Source: CAUZWH01 sp965224275
Lineage (GTDB): Bacteria > Pseudomonadota > Alphaproteobacteria > SHVV01
Assembly: GCA_965224275.1 (NCBI GenBank)
Contig: CBDCYR010000012.1
Location: forward strand, 434,001-498,000
Direction of reading: 5' to 3'
DNA length: 64,000 nt
Positions 26,060 through 34,803 of this stretch are shown one piece after another; positions within the stretch are counted from its first letter, which is position 1; every line of letters begins with the position of its first letter. Under the pieces are notes generated by a model. That model made no database searches. It was not told the origin of the DNA and worked only from the letters and a program-made list of their open reading frames with translations. The translations under genes were made by a program, and so were the position numbers.

Positions 26060-27007
26060 TCAGAGCGGCGCTTCTTCCTCACGGTCGGCGTCTTCCCTCT
26101 GGCCCTCCGATAGCCGCCAGGTCTTTTTCAGCATCAACCAAATCAGGGAATAAAGCCGCATGAACAGGTAGTCCTTCTGTCCTGTTTCTCCCACCGGTTC
26201 GTGTCCGACCTCGAAATGCCTGATGCGCAGTTCGTTGCCGACCTTGGTCATCGCCTTGAATTCGGTCTCGACGACCGATCGGAAAACAGGGGCATCGTCG
26301 GAGATCGCACGATCAATCAGCGCGGTGGCTCGCGCTTTCTTGTCTTTGCCTCCTTCGATGGTCTTGAGACGCTCGAAGGCATCCCAGAGCTTCTCCATGG
26401 CATCCTGTCGTGCTTTCGGCTTCGGGGACAGAAACCGGTCGATAGCTGTATCGAGAAGACCGTCGAGATCGTTGTCTCCCGTGCGGAAACCCGTCCGTTT
26501 CACGAGATCGGCCATGGGAGGCGGAACCGTTCTCTCGATGACACCTTTCTCGCCCAGTTCGTACGCGAGACCGTTTCGGGAGAAGATGCGATTGATGTCT
26601 TTGACGAATTTCGCCAGCCCCGCTTCCCTGTCGAGTTTCAGATGGTGATGACGGTGATAGTCGTGCCAACCAACTCGGGTCGGTTCACCGATATTGCGCG
26701 CGATGAGCTCGATGAAATCCAATATCGCCAAGGTAGATGGCAAGGAATCCGGCGGCGGCATCCACGAATACGGGTGCTCGCCAGCAAGGTCTTGAATCTC
26801 CGCACGAACGCGTGCCGCAAAAGCGCTCACGTTCGTTCCGTCGATTGCATTTCCGTCGGGGCAGTGTGAGGGGAAGCCGTGGGCCAAGGATCCGTCATCA
26901 ATTTTGATTTGGATCAGCGACAAGATTCCGTCCCATGCGACCTTGTCGATTTTCTCCTCGATCCTCGGATTAGAGCCGAACTGGCGATCGGAAAAGTAAT
27001 CCGTCAT
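26060..27007 (-). CDS. Unrecognised 315-aa defence operon protein
   Basis: No family recognised. Predicted mostly helical, soluble, without signal peptide or membrane segment. Visible features: MTDYFSDRQFGSN start; a His-rich stretch WHDYHRHHHLKLD at about residue 133; ELRIRHFEVGHEPVG near residue 270, which resembles the R-x4-6-H pattern of HEPN or AbiJ-type domains; and a hydrophobic C-terminal helix FMRLYSLIWLMLKKTW. Its ATG overlaps the helicase stop (ATGA, 27004-27007), so it is translated with the helicase and is likely a subunit of the same system. Because helicase translation now stops early, its expression may be reduced. Confidence 0.7.
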   Translation of the reverse strand: MTDYFSDRQFGSNPRIEEKIDKVAWDGILSLIQIKIDDGSLAHGFPSHCPDGNAIDGTNVSAFAARVRAEIQDLAGEHPYSWMPPPDSLPSTLAILDFIELIARNIGEPTRVGWHDYHRHHHLKLDREAGLAKFVKDINRIFSRNGLAYELGEKGVIERTVPPPMADLVKRTGFRTGDNDLDGLLDTAIDRFLSPKPKARQDAMEKLWDAFERLKTIEGGKDKKARATALIDRAISDDAPVFRSVVETEFKAMTKVGNELRIRHFEVGHEPVGETGQKDYLFMRLYSLIWLMLKKTWRLSEGQREDADREEEAPL

Positions 27008-27668
27008 CCCGGCGCTTCCGCGCGGTCCAACAGGCGCTTCAATTTGAACTGGATGGCGGTCTGGTCGAACGGCGGTTCGCGCTCGTCGAGCGCACCCCTG
27101 AGATAGCGTGGCTTGCCGGCGAGTCCGCCACTCACCTCGACGACCGCAAGGATGAATTTCTCTGGCTCGTGCAACGACGTGATGATTTCCTGGCGGGTGA
27201 TCGTCACGGTGTCCGCGCCTTCCACGCGTCCCTTGACCTCGATAAAACGATGACCCCGGGTGTCGGGATCATAGGAAGCAATGTCGTAACCGATCTTCCG
27301 GGCCGACACGTCCTCCGGTGTGTTGCCGAGTTCGCGCTCGGTCGCCATCACAGCTTCCATGGCGGCGAGCTCGATCTCTCGCCGCGCGGCCGGATCGTGT
27401 GCAAAGCCCGCCGGCGTAGCGCCATCCTGTGCGCCCGCCCGCACCTCCAGCAGGCCGCGGGGAATGACGATCATGCCGCCGCGCACGCGTGGCGGCAGGG
27501 AGGAGATGAACTTCTCCTGTTCGAGCACTGCCATGCGCCGTTTGCGGCGCTCGGCTAGATCCGTCGCCCGGCGCTCAGCGTTCTCCCAGTTCAGCCGGGT
27601 TTTCTTGCCGGCGCGCTGCTGTTCTTTCAACTCGAAGGTGCGGGCGTCCCAATAGTTGATTTCCTTCC
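27004..27668 (-). pseudogene. SNF2-type helicase, C-terminal fragment with DUF3883
   Basis: Last 222 residues of the defence helicase, separated from the rest by the IS5-type element. Sequence starts RKEINYWDARTFELKEQQ and contains the DUF3883 domain ARKIGYDIASYDPDTRGHRFIEVKGR in shortened view: KIGYDIASY and RFIEVKGR, a PD-(D/E)xK-like fold often found at the end of defence helicases. Removal of the IS and one copy of its TGA duplication joins this part in frame with the middle fragment at 28604. The stop overlaps the next gene by 4 bases. It cannot be translated as part of the helicase while the IS is present. Confidence 0.85.
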
Positions 27669-27671
27669 TGA

Positions 27672-28603
27672 GAGGCCAACCCGAAACTAGTTGAGTGATT
27701 TCAGTCGGTTGTGGCTTACTCGGTTGTGTCAAAGCAAACGAGGAGGCACAACATGTGGACCGAAATCACTCGCCCGAATTATGAGCGCCGTGGCGGGCGC
27801 TACGCAAGCGACCTGACGGATCGAGAGTGGGCGTTGATCGCGCCGCTCATGCCGCCGCGCAAGAAGATCGGCCGGCCGAGGACGACGGACCTGCGCCATG
27901 TCATGGATGCGGTCATGTACATGGCCTCGACGGGCTGCCAGTGGGCGATGTTGCCGAACGACTTCCCTCCGCCTTCCACGGTCCAGCGCTATTTCTACGA
28001 CTGGCGCTCCAACGGCCTGCTGGAGAGCATCAACCATCACCTGGTCATGGCGGCCCGGGAGCTGGAAGGACGCGAGGCCGGCCCGAGCGCCGGGGTGATC
28101 GACAGCCAGAGCGTGAAAACCACGGAAAGCGGTGGTGTTCGGGGCTATGACGCGGGCAAGAAGATCAAGGGCCGCAAGCGTCACATCGTCACCGATACAC
28201 TCGGCCTGCTGGTCGGCCTGATCGTGCACGCAGCCGATATCCAGGACCGCGACGGCGCGCCCGAGGTCCTCAAATCGATCCGTCATCGCTTCCCCCGGCT
28301 GCGTCACCTCTTCGCCGACGCCGCCTACGCGGGACCGAAACTCGAGGGCGCCCTTGAGGACATCGGCCGCTGGAAGCTCGAGATCATCAAGCGCTCAGAC
28401 ACCGCCCAGGGCTTCGAGCTCCTGCCCAGACGATGGGTCGTCGAGAGGACCTTCGCCTGGCTCAACCGATGCCGTCGACTGGCCAAGGATTGGGAGAAAT
28501 CAATCGCCTCCGCACAGGCATGGATTCTTGTCGCCAACATCCGACTCCTCACAAGGCGGCTCGCAAGGTACTGTTATCAAACATAGAGTTTCGAGTCGGA
28601 CTC
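27672..28603 (+). mobile_element. IS5-family element copy 1 (932 bp), TSD TGA
   Basis: Imperfect terminal repeats: the left end GAGGCCAACCCGAAACT and the right end (complement) GAGTCCGACTCGAAACT. It is flanked by TGA on both sides (27669-27671 and 28604-28606), a TNA duplication typical of the IS1031-like IS5 subgroup. Same element as 49769-50689. It cuts the defence helicase gene. Confidence 0.9.
27753..28586 (+). CDS. IS5-family transposase
   Basis: 277 residues from ATG 27753, preceded by GAGGAGG. The N-terminal DUF4096-type domain reads LTDREWALIAPLMPPRKKIGRPR; the DDE domain has GVIDSQSVKTTE (first Asp), HLFADAAYAG (second Asp) and RWVVERTFAWLNRCRRL (Glu). It is intact, ending ANIRLLTRRLARYCYQT, unlike the second copy at 49.85 kb whose C-terminus is frameshifted. 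It is the probable source of recent insertions in this genome. Confidence 0.92.
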   Translation: MWTEITRPNYERRGGRYASDLTDREWALIAPLMPPRKKIGRPRTTDLRHVMDAVMYMASTGCQWAMLPNDFPPPSTVQRYFYDWRSNGLLESINHHLVMAARELEGREAGPSAGVIDSQSVKTTESGGVRGYDAGKKIKGRKRHIVTDTLGLLVGLIVHAADIQDRDGAPEVLKSIRHRFPRLRHLFADAAYAGPKLEGALEDIGRWKLEIIKRSDTAQGFELLPRRWVVERTFAWLNRCRRLAKDWEKSIASAQAWILVANIRLLTRRLARYCYQT

Positions 28604-30452
28604 TGAGACGCGCATCGACCTCATGCTCGACCTTCTCGATCTCCGGCAAACGGCGTGCCTTTACCTCCGCGACATGCGCCCGCGCCAGGTCGACCGTCGC
28701 GAACGCCGCCGCCGTCCGTTCGAGATCGCTGTTCAGCCATGCCCCGGCTAACAGATCCTCGACCAGCGCGACCTCCTCCGACCGGGCCGGGCGAATGTTA
28801 AGATGCGGCGCGATTCCGGCATCGGCTGCGTTGCCGTCGGGGCCGATCGCGGCGAACTGGAGCTTCTCGGAGACGATATGCGGCCTTCCCGTGGCCAGCG
28901 GCCTCCCGTCCCGGACATCGTGCTCCAGCAGGACGACCACCGACAGCGCTTCGTCGATATCGGTGTCATCGACGTAAACCGCTCCCTGTTTCATCAGGTA
29001 ATCGTATTTCTCCCGCACGACGCTGTTGACCGCTTCCAGGAGCGGATGCCCGGGATAGATGAATGCTGCGACGGGCTGTTGGTTGATCCGGCTCTTCTCG
29101 AAACAGATTCGTTCGTACTTTCTCTGGATTGCTGCGCCGGCGCCGATCTGGCGGTCGCGTTCGCGCAGGATGGCGGGTACGTGAGTGATCTCCCAGCGGC
29201 CTTCCTCGCGCCGTTTCAGTCGGCCGCCGAGATGCCGGAAGGCCTCGACGAAGAAGCTCTGCACATGGCAGGGCTGGAGCCGTTGCGCCTCTGCGCGTTC
29301 CATTTGGAGGCGAAGTTCCTCGACCCTGGCCTCGGGCATGGTGTCGTTGGTCAGCGCGCGGCGCTGGAGAAGCTCCAGGAGATGATCCTGGTCGATCGCG
29401 CCGTCGACTTGCTGGAAGAGCCTGGCCTTGACCTCTTCGCGCTCGCCGTATTGGATGGCCTCGAACAGGAGGTCCTTCAGCGCCGTCCCCTCGAACAGCT
29501 CGCCGAGCACATCGTAAACGCGCCCTCCGAGCGCTTCGCGCGCCGCCTCCAGCTTCTCCAGAAGCCGCGCGTAAACCTCGCCCTCGCGAGTATCGGCGGC
29601 AACCAGATTCCACAGGTGGCAGACCTCGGTCTGTCCGATACGGTGAATGCGCCCGAAACGCTGCTCAATCTTGTTCGGGTTCCAGGGCAGATCGTAGTTG
29701 ACCATCAAATGGCCGCGCTGAAGGTTTACACCTTCTCCCGCGGCATCGTTGGCGACTAGCACCAGCAAATCGCGGTCCTGCATGAACCGCTCGATGACCT
29801 TGCGGCGCTCCTCGCGGGTGACGCCGCCGTGGATGACCGCAACCGCATCGGGATTGCCCAGCCGCGCCTGGATCTTGTCCCGCAGGTAGTGGAGCGTGTC
29901 CTTGGGCTCGGTGAAGACAATCAGCTTGCGGCGGTTTCCGTCGGCGTCGACCATCAGCGGGTCGTCGAGGATCCGGTCCAGCTGCGCCCACTTCGCGTCC
30001 CGTCCCAAATGCAGCACGCCCAGCGCCTGTCCCTCGAGAGCCTTGAGCGTATCGACCTCCAGGCCAAGCTGTTCGACGGTTTCCGCCGTTGTCGCGCCGG
30101 TCACGACCAGATCCTCGAGATCGTCGATCTCGTCCTGTCCGTATTCGTCCAGGTCTTGCAGGATATCGTCGTTCACCGCCACGGCGCTGAAACCGGCTGG
30201 CCGGCCCTTCGTGGCGAGCCTGGCTTCGGCAAGCTCGCGTTCGAGCCGTTCACGCCGCCGCTTGAGGGATCGATGGATCGCGGCCGGCGACGACGCCAGC
30301 CGGCGTTGCAGAATCTGCAAGGCGAAGCCGACATTGTTCCGTTTCCTACCGTCGCTGTCCGCGAATCGCGCGACGCGGTTCATCTCGGTTCTGACATAGT
30401 CGGTGACGGCGGCGTAGAGTGCGGCTTCCTCGGGCGACAACTCGTATTGAAC
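28604..30452 (-). pseudogene. SNF2-type helicase, middle fragment
   Basis: Central 616 codons of the defence helicase. Starts VQYELSPEEAALYAAVTDYV (joins AYT at the end of the N-terminal part). Contains the helicase C-domain: KLIVFTEPKDTLHYL (motif IV), AAGEGVNLQRGHLMVNYDLPW (motif V, shown in two parts GEGVNLQRG and NYDLPW) and EQRFGRIHRIGQ (motif VI, arginine fingers). A long coiled-coil-like accessory domain follows, ending EHEVDARL. Interrupted on the left by the IS5-type element and on the right by IS91 copy B. The IS91 end even provides an ATG and a ribosome-binding site in frame, so a truncated protein could still be made. Confidence 0.85.
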
Positions 30453-30673
30453 GAAGCCGCTCCACGGCAGTTTTTGCTTCAGACATTGAGCCTTCCTCCT
30501 AATGTGCAGCGCTTGTTTCCGGGTGTTGGAGTGCCGGATTTGTGTCGGATCCCGGGTGCCGGTTCCGCAATCTAAGAGCCTACCTGTTTTCTGGTTTCCC
30601 ACGGTTAGCATCGACCCCACTGATGGCCAGCCCCGGATTGTCCGGTGGAGCGCCGTTCAGGCCAGGGAGATCG

Positions 30674-31549
30674 ATGATGAAAACCACCGACACGACATAC
30701 GTATCGCCTCTTCGAGGGCGGATGATGGAACAGATGGGCATAGCCGGTCTGGCCGATAGCACACAGGCCATGTATCTGCGCGAGATCGAGACCCTCAACA
30801 AACATTACAACAAGCCGCCGGACCGGCTTGACGCCGAGGAGGTCCGCAGCTGGCTGCTGGCGAGGATCGAGCGCGGTCTCGACCCGAACACGACCAATGT
30901 AAGCCTCGGTGCGCTCAGGTTCCTGTATCGCGACACACTGCGCCGTCCCGAGATGGTCGACGGGCTCCGTTACCGCAAGAGGCCCCGCAAACTGCCCCGG
31001 TCAATGGCGGAGAAGGAGGTCGAGCGCTTGATCCTCGCCATCTCCGACCTCCGTTATCGGGCCGCGACGGTTCTTGCCTATGGCGCCGGTCTCCGCATCT
31101 CGGAAACTGTTGAGGTGCAACTCATCGACATCAAGTCGGACAAACGGCTTCTGCACATCCGTTCCGGCAAGGGCGGCGCCGAGCGCATGGCGCCGCTTCC
31201 CGACGGGCTCGTCGAATACCTGCGGCGTTACTGCAAGAACCTCTTTCCACGACCGGTCACGTGGCTGTTCTACGGTGAGTCGCCGGAGGTGCCTCTCAAG
31301 ATCGATACCCTGCGTGTTGCCTTTAAGAAGGCCTGCCGCAAGGCCGGCGTCGACGGCTGCCATACCTTCCATAGCTTGAGGCATTCGGCCGCCACCCACT
31401 GGCATGAGCGTGGCGGCAACATCGATGTCATCCAGGATGTCCTGGGTCACCGGAATGCCGACACGACGCGCGGCTACGCCCGCGCCACCGGCAAGATGTT
31501 CGAGACCCTCGACCATCCGCTCTCGGGCTTCGACCTGATCGACGCCTGA
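30674..31549 (+). CDS. Tyrosine recombinase of IS91-type element, copy B
   Basis: 291 residues from ATG 30674 (GGGAGAT upstream). Same sequence as the recombinase at 13699-14574: YGAGLRISE (Arg), HSLRHSAATH (His/Arg), LGHRNADTTRGYARAT (His and Tyr nucleophile). Intact. It precedes the Y2 transposase by 6 bases and may resolve or circularise transposition intermediates, but this has not been shown for the family to my knowledge. Confidence 0.9.
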   Translation: MMKTTDTTYVSPLRGRMMEQMGIAGLADSTQAMYLREIETLNKHYNKPPDRLDAEEVRSWLLARIERGLDPNTTNVSLGALRFLYRDTLRRPEMVDGLRYRKRPRKLPRSMAEKEVERLILAISDLRYRAATVLAYGAGLRISETVEVQLIDIKSDKRLLHIRSGKGGAERMAPLPDGLVEYLRRYCKNLFPRPVTWLFYGESPEVPLKIDTLRVAFKKACRKAGVDGCHTFHSLRHSAATHWHERGGNIDVIQDVLGHRNADTTRGYARATGKMFETLDHPLSGFDLIDA

Positions 31550-31555
31550 GGCGCC

Positions 31556-32803
31556 GTGAAGCGCAAAGACGCCGGCGTGGCTGATATTTTCCGCCGCGCC
31601 GGCGCAGATTACCGGCGGCGCCTGGCCGGCCAGCTTGACGCCGGACGCCTCAAGGTCATGGCCGCGATCGAGTCCTGCCGGACGTCCGTACTCGGTGGCC
31701 ACATGTATCAATGCGACGGCTGCAGGCGCGAGCATCCGCTCTACAACTCGTGCCGCAACCGCCACTGCCCGTCCTGCCAGGGGCTTGCCGCAAGGCAATG
31801 GCTGGAGGCGCGCGCCGCCGATATCCTGCCGGTGCCGTACTTCCACGTTGTATTTTCGTTGCCCAAAGAAGTCAGCGGGATCGCCTTTTGCAACCGCAAG
31901 GTCGTGTTCAACATCCTGTTTCGCACCGCCGCCGAGACCCTGCGCACCATCGCCGAGGACGACCGTCACGGTGGACTGCGTATCGGCGGCACCGCGGTCC
32001 TCCACACTTGGGACCAGAAGCTCGGCTTCCATCCGCATCTGCATATCGTCGTGCCTAACGCCGGCTTCGATGTCGCAACCGGCCAATGGAAGACCGGAAG
32101 CGGCACCTTCCTGGCCCCGGTCAAGGTCCTCGCCAGCCTGTTCCGGCGCCGCTTCCTTGAGGAGCTCACCCGCGCCCATGCACGCGGGAAAATCGAATTT
32201 CATGGCGGCATCGCCCATCTCGCCAATCCCGGAGAGTTCCACGCCACCCTCGTGGCCGCCCGCGGCAAGAACTGGATCGTCTACGCCAAACGACCCTTTC
32301 GCGATGCCGAACAGGTCTTCCGCTATCTCTCCCGATACACGCACAGAATTGCCATCGGCGACAGCCGCATCATCGCCTGCGATGGACAGAACGTCTCCTT
32401 CCGTTGCCGCAAGCCGACCAGTCCGGGGCAAAGGAAACCCCGCTACGGCACGGCCACCATCACCGCCGACGAGTTCATCCGCCGGTTCCTGTTGCATGTC
32501 CTGCCAAACGGACTGCATCGCATCCGCCACTTCGGAATCCTTGCCAATGGAAGCCGTGCCAAGACCCTCGAAGTCGCGCGCGAGGCGCTGGGTGTAAACG
32601 GCCTCCAGGCGCATACAGCCGTAACCCATGACGGCGAGGAGGACGACCACCGCAATAGCGGCCTGGAGACCGGGATCGCGCCCGTTCCCTGCCCGCACTG
32701 TGGCGGCGAATTGCGGAAAATCCGGGAAATCTCCCGCCGGTACGATCCGTTCTCTTCACGAGACCCTCCCCCCGCTCAACCGGCGCAGGACGCGAAACCA
32801 TGA
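31556..32803 (+). CDS. IS91-family Y2 transposase, copy B
   Basis: 415 residues, complete. Zinc-binding N-terminus, HUH motif FHPHLHIVVPNAGF and Y2 motif RYLSRYTHRIAI are all intact. It differs from copy A by one base (GGGGC here versus GGCGC, Gly versus Ala after CPSCQ). Near-identity of the two copies indicates that one was made from the other recently. The GTG at 31556 is used as start in the six-base spacing after the recombinase stop; an ATG further in would lose the first Zn-binding residues. Confidence 0.92.
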   Translation: MKRKDAGVADIFRRAGADYRRRLAGQLDAGRLKVMAAIESCRTSVLGGHMYQCDGCRREHPLYNSCRNRHCPSCQGLAARQWLEARAADILPVPYFHVVFSLPKEVSGIAFCNRKVVFNILFRTAAETLRTIAEDDRHGGLRIGGTAVLHTWDQKLGFHPHLHIVVPNAGFDVATGQWKTGSGTFLAPVKVLASLFRRRFLEELTRAHARGKIEFHGGIAHLANPGEFHATLVAARGKNWIVYAKRPFRDAEQVFRYLSRYTHRIAIGDSRIIACDGQNVSFRCRKPTSPGQRKPRYGTATITADEFIRRFLLHVLPNGLHRIRHFGILANGSRAKTLEVAREALGVNGLQAHTAVTHDGEEDDHRNSGLETGIAPVPCPHCGGELRKIREISRRYDPFSSRDPPPAQPAQDAKP

Positions 32804-33110
32804 AACATCGGATCCCATCCGGATCGGCAAACGTCGTCATCGCGTCGGCGAACCGGTCGGCGTGCGCTCAATTACGAACACAAGGCAATCGCCAACGAAA
32901 AGTGTCTCTACCGTCGGCAATCAGCTGTCGAAAAAATATAAATGCTGGTCGGAAGCCTCGTCTCACGCGTCCCAACGATAGTGACCACCCGCCCCGGCGC
33001 AGGCATCAACGCACTTTCCACATAGGCTGACACCTACACTCGCGGCCCACGGCCTCGTTCAAACAGCTTAGGCAGATTCTGCCGAATCTGCCTAAGCCTT
33101 AAGATTTGGC

Positions 33111-34106
33111 GGTATAGGCGCACCGTTCGGGAAACAAGGGCCGCGCATCGAAGCGAAGCAGCTCTTCCTTCGTCAGCCGCCGCATCATGTCGGCGGTATC
33201 GGCGTAGTGGACGCCGTCGCGAAAGCGGCCCTCGAAACGGTCGCCGTCGAGCAGCGCCATGAACAGCTGAAAGTCCTCTTCCTTGCCGTTGTGCGGCGTC
33301 GCCGTCATGAGCAGGAAATGGCGGCAGAGCCCGCCAAGCTGCTGGCCGATCCGGTAGCGCTTCGTGTATTTGACCTCGCCCCCAAAATAGCTGGCCGACA
33401 TGCGATGGGCCTCGTCGCAAACGATGAGGTCCCACTCGGTGGACTGGGCGAGCTTTTCCTGGAGATCCTCATTGCGGGCGAGCATATCGAGCCGAGCGAT
33501 CAACCGGTCGCGGTCATCGAAGGGATTGCCCGAGCGCGCAGTTTCGATCATGTCGCGGGTCAGGATGTCGAACTCCAGACCGAATTTCTCGCCGAGCTCG
33601 TCCTGCCATTGCTCGACAAGGCTTCCCGGGGCGACGACTAGGCAGCGCTCCAGGTCCCCCCGCGCGCGCAACTCCTTGATCAGCAACCCGGCCATGATCG
33701 TCTTTCCCGCCCCCGGATCGTCGGCCAGCAGGAAGCGCAGCGGCTGGCGCGCCAGCATCTCGCCATAGACGGCGGAGATCTGGTGTGGCAATGGATCGAC
33801 CAGGCTGGTGTGAATGGCGAGATAGGGATCGAAATGATGCGCAAGCGCGATCCGGTTCGCTTCGGTGACCAGACGCAACAGGTTGCCGTCGCCGTCGAAC
33901 GTCCAGCTCGGGCCGCGCGTCTCGATGCCCAGGCGATTCTCGTCGTCGCGGTAAAGCGTGGTTTCCGAAACCCCGCCGGCCGGCTCACGATAGACCAGGT
34001 TGATTGCCTGGTTGCCGATCCAGTCAACCGAAACGATCCGGACCGAATGGCCCGGAACAACGCCCCGGATCATGGCGCCGGGCTTTACATCATCGAGGAC
34101 GGTCAT
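33111..34106 (-). pseudogene. SNF2-type helicase, N-terminal fragment
   Basis: First 332 codons of the defence helicase, from ATG 34106 (MTVLDDVKPGAMIRGVVPG); the ATG overlaps the stop of the HsdM remnant (ATGA). Motifs: DPLPHQISAVYGEML (Q-like), LADDPGAGKTIMAGLLI (Walker A, about residue 130), VVAPGSLVEQWQDEL (Ia), LIVCDEAHRMS (DEAH, about 226), LLMTATPHNG (motif III). After LFPERCAYT the gene is cut by IS91 copy B. The reconstructed gene (996 + 1,849 + 665 bases) has exactly 1,170 codons without internal stop, the size of DISARM/BREX-associated SNF2 helicases. Alone the fragment is a nucleotide-binding half-motor. Confidence 0.88.
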
Positions 34107-34630
34107 CGACGGAGCTCCAGGGACGCATCGCGTTGAAAGCGCTCCCATTCCGTGCAAGGTGTTCGGGCCTCTTCCGGTGTCCGGCCTCGATGTTTCTTCC
34201 AACCCGCGCCACAGGGCGGATTGGAAAGAAGGCAGTGAAACGGTTTCCCTTTGTCGGCATCGTTCGCAGGCGTTTTGCCGATGGCGGTCCGCTCCGGGTC
34301 GTATCCGTTCACCGGCATATCTGATTTGTAGAGGTCGAAGGACTCACCGTTCAGCGCATGGCTGGACAACGCGACACGGATTGAGGGGTTGAACGCCTTA
34401 GGCACTTCGTCGGCCAACACCAGCAGGTCACGGGCGTGCCGGACGATGCCCTTCTCTGTCAGCTCGGTATCGCGGGCATTGCTAAGACACCCGGCGATGC
34501 AGTCGAGGCGGCGTACCACGATGAACGGCAGGACGACCGTGCCGTACGGCCTGAAATCGCCGCGCGGGGTTTTCGCGATCGACCGGACAAAGCCGCTGGA
34601 ACTCCAGACATCGGCATTCATCTCCGGCAT
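34103..34630 (-). pseudogene. Type I N6-adenine methylase (HsdM-like), internally deleted
   Basis: 175-residue frame from ATG 34630. The start is HsdM-like: GFVRSIAKTPRGDFRPYGT and VVLPFIVVRRLDCIAG match the conserved RGDY...LPLxVLRRLD region. Later FHCLLSNPPCGAGWKK is the catalytic NPPF/Y motif. The AdoMet-binding motif I segment between them and all the C-terminal part are missing (normal length about 500). The stop overlaps the helicase ATG, so it was cotranslated with the defence operon. It is either a decayed methylase or a relict leader gene. Confidence 0.65.
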
Positions 34631-34756
34631 TATTTTCCGCCCCGTTGTTTCTGCCCGGCAGACTGCCGCTCGATCCACTTGTCGATCTCACGTCGGCGGA
34701 ACCGCCAGGCCCCGCCGAGATGCTCTAAGTCCGCCGCACATCGCAGCCACTTCGCT
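34630..34756 (-). pseudogene. Helix-turn-helix (excisionase/MerR-type) C-terminal remnant
   Basis: Minus-strand frame ending TAATG over the HsdM start reads AKWLRCAADLEHLGGAWRFR and RREIDKWIERQSAGQKQRGGK. GGAWRFRRREIDKWI is the typical second half of small winged-helix DNA-binding domains found at the head of restriction and island operons. An upstream stop and a frame change remove the N-terminal helices (SEVAAM appears one frame over). It was probably the regulator of the defence operon. Confidence 0.5.
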
Positions 34757-34803
34757 TAACAAAGGCGTGCGCACTCATCGCGGTTTGTCAAGTTCAGTAT
34801 GAA

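Larger units (their letters stand above)
30453..33110 (+). mobile_element. IS91-type element with tyrosine recombinase, copy B (2,658 bp)
   Basis: Begins right after GAAC (30449-30452), the IS91 target, and ends after the CTTAGGCAG hairpin at 33068-33097 plus AAGATTTGGC. Same length as copy A and inverted relative to it. Counting the last four bases as element, its removal restores the helicase frame (TAT ACC | GTT CAA TAC), so this is a precise insertion without target duplication. Confidence 0.88.

Noticed and set aside
26060..27007. Calling the 315-aa protein DUF3780
   Set aside because: DUF3780 proteins are found near DUF1156/DUF499 genes, but I could not recognise that family's features here, so no name was given.
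12138..33110. Inversion of the segment between the two IS91 copies
   Set aside because: The helicase fragments on both sides of copy B are co-linear and rejoin in frame, so the segment is in its original orientation.
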